Positions 60,420 through 64,000 of a DNA stretch of 64,000 nucleotides are shown piece after piece. The translations under genes were made by a program, and so were the position numbers. The notes under the pieces are model-generated. The model saw nothing but the letters and a program-made list of their open reading frames with translations, ran no database searches and was not told where the DNA came from. Origin of the DNA: Bacteroidia bacterium (lineage in GTDB: Bacteria > Bacteroidota > Bacteroidia > B-17B0 > Aurantibacillaceae); assembly GCA_018000995.1 (NCBI GenBank), contig JAGNIU010000003.1:121939-185938 (forward strand), written 5' to 3'. How positions within the stretch are numbered: position 1 is the first letter of the stretch; every line of letters starts with the position of its first letter.

Positions 60420-63017
60420 TTGGAGAATACTGTTCAAATACCTGAAAAGAAACCGTTCCGCCCATTTCGTTTTTTTGTTAAAACTATTTTTTGGCTAACC
60501 GCAATCGTAGTGCTGCTGGGCATTACAGCGGTTTCCCTTGTTTTTGTGTATGAAGATGAAGTGAAATCTATCATCATCGGCGAACTCAATAAAAATTTAA
60601 AATCAGAAGTGAAGGTCGATCCGAAGAATATTGATTTAACATTTATTAAGTCTTTCCCGAAATGCGCTTTAGAGTTTAAAGACGTTTTGATTTTAGAAGC
60701 CATTGAAAAGAAAGAACGCGACACTTTAATTTTTGCGGAAAACATCCGGTTAATGTTTAATCTGAAAGATTTGTGGAATAAAAATTACACCATCAATAAA
60801 ATAAATATCAGTGGAGCGCAATGTAATTTAGGTATAGATAAGAAAGGCCGTCCAAATTATATTTTCTGGAAAAAGAGTGAAGGGCAAGATGCCGATAATT
60901 TGAAATTCGCTTTAAAGGACATCAGTTTACAAAATATAAATTTAAAGTATAGAAATACCGAACAAAAAGTGAAATTGAGTTTATCATTTAAAGAGGTTGT
61001 TTTCGCAGGGGATTTTGGAAATAATCAGTACGCTTTACAAACAGAAGGCAAAGCGCGTTTGGAATATTTACAGGTAAATAAAACTAATATTCTAAAACAA
61101 AAAAACCTGAAGTATGATTTAGAATTAGATATTAATAAATCGAACTACAAAATAAGTAAAGCAGAATTTGCCTTGAATGAAATTTATTTTGCAACGGATG
61201 GAAGTTTTAATTATTCGGATAGTTTAGAAACTGCAGATTTAAATTTCAATGGTAAAAATCTGGATATAGCTTCGGTTTTGTCGTTATTACCTGAGAAGTA
61301 TGCTTCGCGGATGAACGACTACAAAAGTGAAGGTGATTTTTTTAGTAAGGGAAGCGTAAATTATAAAGCTGGACAAAAAGCAAACATCAATGCAGAATTC
61401 GGTATCAATAATGCTACTGTTACCTACAAGCAACAGAACATGCAGTTAAAAAATCTGAATGTACAAGGTAAATTAAGTGTAAACGATAAGGATGATTATT
61501 TGAACTTGCAAAACGTTTCAGCGCAATTGGGAAACAATACCATGAGCGGATTTTGTTTAATTACTAATTTATCAGATCCGTATTTGAATGTAAGTGTTAA
61601 TGTAAATGCAAAGTTGGAAGATGTAAACAATTTCTGGCCAATGGATACTTTGGAATATGTTTCCGGTAATGTTCAATTAAATGCGTCAGTAAAAGGAAGC
61701 TTAAATGAAATGAAACAATCTGCCTTTTCTCCTAACGTGAGTGCTGAAGGTTCTGCAAATTTAAAAGACATCAAAACAAAATTTAAAGGCAAGCAAAACG
61801 AAATAAATATTAGTCAGGGTGGGTTTGTACTTAACAACCGCAACGTAGCAGTAAATGATTTCAAATTATTAATTGGCACTTCGGATGTGGAATTAAACGG
61901 ACAACTTCCCGGCTTCATAAATTATTTATTTGACCCGCAACAACCTTTAGTTATTAATGCTGATTTGAAAAGCAATAAATTAATTTTAGAAGATGTGTTG
62001 TATGGCGGAACAAATTCCACTTCTGAAAAAATAAATATCCCTGCTAATTTGAATTTCGATTTAAATGCAAATATTGCCAATTTTTCATTCGCGAAATTTG
62101 AAGCGCAATCAGTTTCGGGTGTAATTGCTATTCATAATCAAAAAATTGTGGCACAAGATATTTCTTTAGTCACAATGGATGGAAAAGCTCAATTAAATGC
62201 GATTGCGGATGCGAGTGGGGAAAGCATCGCCATTAAAGCTGCATCCGATTTACAAAATATAAATATCACAAAACTGTTTTATCAATTCAATAATTTCGGA
62301 CAATCAACTTTAAGCGATAAACATCTAAAAGGTTTTGCAACTGCTAATATTAATTTCACCGGAAATTGGTCAAAAGAATTAAAATGCGATTTACAAAGTG
62401 TTACTGCGAATGGCAGTTTAACTATTGCACAGGGCAGATTAGTTGATTTTAAACCACTCGAGAGTTTATCGAAGTATGTTGAAGTAAGTGAATTGAAAGA
62501 TATTAAGTTTTCCAGTCTGCAAAGCGCATTTGATATCAGGAATCAGATTATCACTATACCTAAAACAAATATTAAGAACTCAGCCCTTAACATGGAGTTG
62601 TGGGGCAAGCACACCTTTAAAAATGAAATAGATTATCATATCAAATTATTATTAAGTGAATTATTAGCGAGTAAAAAGCGCGCCAATAAACAATTGGATG
62701 AAGAAATGGAATTCTATGAGAACGATCCGGAAAACCGCCGTAGTGTATATATTTTAATGACGGGAACGGTTGATAATCCCATCATTAAATACGACCGTAA
62801 AGGCTTAAAACAAAAGATTGGTGAAGATTTAAAGGCAGAGAAACAAACGCTGAAACAAATTTTAAAAGAGGAGTTCGGTCTGTTTAAAAAAGACAGCACA
62901 ATAAACCAAACTGAAAAAACGAAAGCACAGAATTTTAAAATTGAAACAGAAAACAAAACTAAAAAACCAAACAATCTTCAGCCAAAGAAAAAGGAAGAAG
63001 ATGATGAAGATTTTTAA
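60420..63017 (+). CDS. AsmA family protein
   Basis: 865 residues, with a TTG start. One N-terminal membrane helix (FFVKTIFWLTAIVVLLGITA) and then repeated beta-groove segments typical of AsmA/TamB-like lipid-transfer proteins (IDLTFIKSFPKCALEFKDVL, NINFTGNWSKELKCDLQSVT near the AsmA C-terminal domain, GSLTIAQGRLVDFKPLESLS). A charged Lys/Glu tail ends in KKEEDDEDF. Such proteins help move phospholipids toward the outer membrane. Length is normal for the large Bacteroidota members. Confidence 0.88.
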   Translation: MENTVQIPEKKPFRPFRFFVKTIFWLTAIVVLLGITAVSLVFVYEDEVKSIIIGELNKNLKSEVKVDPKNIDLTFIKSFPKCALEFKDVLILEAIEKKERDTLIFAENIRLMFNLKDLWNKNYTINKINISGAQCNLGIDKKGRPNYIFWKKSEGQDADNLKFALKDISLQNINLKYRNTEQKVKLSLSFKEVVFAGDFGNNQYALQTEGKARLEYLQVNKTNILKQKNLKYDLELDINKSNYKISKAEFALNEIYFATDGSFNYSDSLETADLNFNGKNLDIASVLSLLPEKYASRMNDYKSEGDFFSKGSVNYKAGQKANINAEFGINNATVTYKQQNMQLKNLNVQGKLSVNDKDDYLNLQNVSAQLGNNTMSGFCLITNLSDPYLNVSVNVNAKLEDVNNFWPMDTLEYVSGNVQLNASVKGSLNEMKQSAFSPNVSAEGSANLKDIKTKFKGKQNEINISQGGFVLNNRNVAVNDFKLLIGTSDVELNGQLPGFINYLFDPQQPLVINADLKSNKLILEDVLYGGTNSTSEKINIPANLNFDLNANIANFSFAKFEAQSVSGVIAIHNQKIVAQDISLVTMDGKAQLNAIADASGESIAIKAASDLQNINITKLFYQFNNFGQSTLSDKHLKGFATANINFTGNWSKELKCDLQSVTANGSLTIAQGRLVDFKPLESLSKYVEVSELKDIKFSSLQSAFDIRNQIITIPKTNIKNSALNMELWGKHTFKNEIDYHIKLLLSELLASKKRANKQLDEEMEFYENDPENRRSVYILMTGTVDNPIIKYDRKGLKQKIGEDLKAEKQTLKQILKEEFGLFKKDSTINQTEKTKAQNFKIETENKTKKPNNLQPKKKEEDDEDF

Positions 63018-63082
63018 CCCGTTGGATTTATTTTAACTAGGTAATATTAGTAGAATCCTACGGGTTTAGTCCGTAGGATTCT
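63016..63082. repeat. GTTGGATTTA / AATCCTACGGGTTTA repeat, copy 2
   Basis: Same opening and closing blocks as 17499-17577, and here extended into a perfect 12-bp stem (AGAATCCTACGG at 63052-63063 with its complement at 63071-63082). A further small palindrome, AGTCC-AAC-GGACT, lies at the stop of the desaturase gene. Confidence 0.65.
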
Positions 63083-63155
63083 AAGTGTAAACAAGAACAA
63101 AATAACCCGATAAACTTAACGCAGTAGTACAATCTTTAAAAGTGAGTCCAACGGA

Positions 63156-64000
63156 CTAAGCAGCCATTTGCTGTGTTGGTCTGCCTAATTGATACAACAC
63201 CTTAGCGTGTGATACAACTGCGCCAATAAATGTTGATTTAGAGTGATAAGGCAAATTAAATTCCTTAGCTGTTTCCTGAATAATTGGTGCAATTTCTTTA
63301 TAATGCACGTGACAAATATTCGGGAACAAGTGATGTTCAATTTGATAATTCAAGCCACCAACAAACCAAGATAATATTCTGTTTTTCTGAGCGAAGTTAG
63401 CTGTAGTTTTCATTTGGTGTGAAGCCCAATCATCTTCCATAGATAAAGTTTCGCCAACCGGCATAGGAAATTCTGTCATCTCAACAACGTGTGCAGGTTG
63501 AAAAATTAAAGCTAAAATTAAACCACAAGTAAAATGCATGGCACCAAAACCAAGAACTACTTGCCACCATGGCGCTTGAATAAAAATGATTGGAAGAACT
63601 AAATTGTATCCTAAGTAAATTACTTTTTGAAACGACAGTTTCAATAATTCAGCTTTGTAAGTTGTGTTATGACCTTTCAATAAGCCCATTTTGTCATAAC
63701 GCTTTAATTGCGAAAAGTCTTTTGTGAAAGCCCACATTAAGGTCATTAAACCATAAAAAAACCAAGCGTATAAAAATTGAAACTTGTGAATTTTTCTGTA
63801 CTCAGCGTGAGGTGAGAAACGTAAAAATCCTAAAGGTGCAATATCTTCATCATGACCATCAATATTAGTGAAGGTGTGATGTAAGTTATTATGCTGTAAT
63901 TGCCAGTTTAAAGAACTACCGCCAATTAAGGTCATACTATAAGTCATTAACTTATTTATTTTGGTATTCTTAGAATAGCTTCCGTGGTTTGCATCGTGCA
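63156..64000 (-). CDS. Membrane fatty acid desaturase (front-end/linoleoyl-CoA type), 5' end outside window
   Basis: The minus-strand frame stays open to the window edge, past the ATG at 63947, so the gene is truncated here. All three histidine boxes are visible: HDANH, read from bases beyond 63947 in the same frame; HNNLHHTF; and QIEHHLFP. The third box begins with Gln (QIEHH), as in front-end desaturases. Membrane helices flank the boxes. The enzyme adds a double bond to an acyl chain with a di-iron centre. The stop lies in a small palindrome. Confidence 0.93.
   Translation of the reverse strand, partial: HDANHGSYSKNTKINKLMTYSMTLIGGSSLNWQLQHNNLHHTFTNIDGHDEDIAPLGFLRFSPHAEYRKIHKFQFLYAWFFYGLMTLMWAFTKDFSQLKRYDKMGLLKGHNTTYKAELLKLSFQKVIYLGYNLVLPIIFIQAPWWQVVLGFGAMHFTCGLILALIFQPAHVVEMTEFPMPVGETLSMEDDWASHQMKTTANFAQKNRILSWFVGGLNYQIEHHLFPNICHVHYKEIAPIIQETAKEFNLPYHSKSTFIGAVVSHAKVLYQLGRPTQQMAA

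Overview
This AT-rich window looks like a chromosomal segment of a Bacteroidota bacterium (Flavobacteriia/Sphingobacteriia-like; the order cannot be fixed from sequence alone). Evidence: four proteins with type IX secretion (T9SS) type A C-terminal sorting domains, gldF-gldG of gliding motility, DUF5686 and PD40 surface proteins, a Bacteroidota-style LptD, many TTG/GTG starts with little Shine-Dalgarno signal, and several TAnnTTTG promoter boxes. No rRNA, CRISPR array, prophage or transposase gene was seen. Coding density is high and most genes are ordinary housekeeping or envelope genes.

Layout. 1-4.6 kb: 3' part of mutL, two rhomboid genes, an exported TPR/PD40 protein and a DUF4159 protein. 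4.6-11.3 kb: a DUF5686 outer-membrane protein converging on a dusB-CHAT/TPR pair. 11.4-15.4 kb: a secreted basic protein and two tandem paralogous T9SS cargo proteins. 15.4-21.8 kb: minus-strand hpt-adk-obgE, divergent tsaC, and ftsK. 21.8-22.9 kb: a tRNA-Arg(UCU), a small GIY-YIG gene bracketed by two copies of a repeat, and a small Cys-rich secreted protein. 22.9-27.6 kb: a GT2 fusion protein, an RNA m5C methyltransferase, recX and a short-chain dehydrogenase homologue lacking the usual catalytic Tyr/Lys. 27.7-33.1 kb: an envelope gene set of two paralogous beta-barrel/TSP3 proteins and SPOR-like proteins. 33.1-38.3 kb: a T9SS protein, icd, accB-accC. 38.2-40.7 kb: a lipoprotein, a repeat-rich gap, two tandem Cys-domain/one-TM proteins behind matching ECF-like promoters, and a TlpA-like thioredoxin. 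40.7-48.8 kb: mtgA, serine hydrolase, alpha/beta hydrolase, gldF-gldG, a ChaN-like protein, a MazG-like protein and a DAACS symporter. 48.9-53.5 kb: a NarL-type regulator with an overlapping TPR histidine kinase, and yidC. 53.6-64 kb: a SPOR-tailed amidase divergent from lptD, a thioredoxin-like protein, a T9SS protein, a DUF6265-like lipoprotein, an AsmA-like protein and the 3' part of a fatty acid desaturase.

How it fits together. Much of the window builds or maintains the envelope: LptD, YidC, MtgA, the amidase, AsmA-like protein, GldFG and the SPOR/TSP3 set. The same short SPOR-like motif recurs in two proteins of the 29-33 kb set and in the amidase, suggesting a shared peptidoglycan-binding role. 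Between the genes there is a notable variety of short palindromic repeats, at least seven kinds; one pair gives a filled-site/empty-site comparison for a 50-bp double-hairpin unit. I found no clearly new defence or mobile system. The best leads are that repeat/GIY-YIG locus, the ECF-promoter Cys-domain pair, and the SPOR/TSP3 envelope set.
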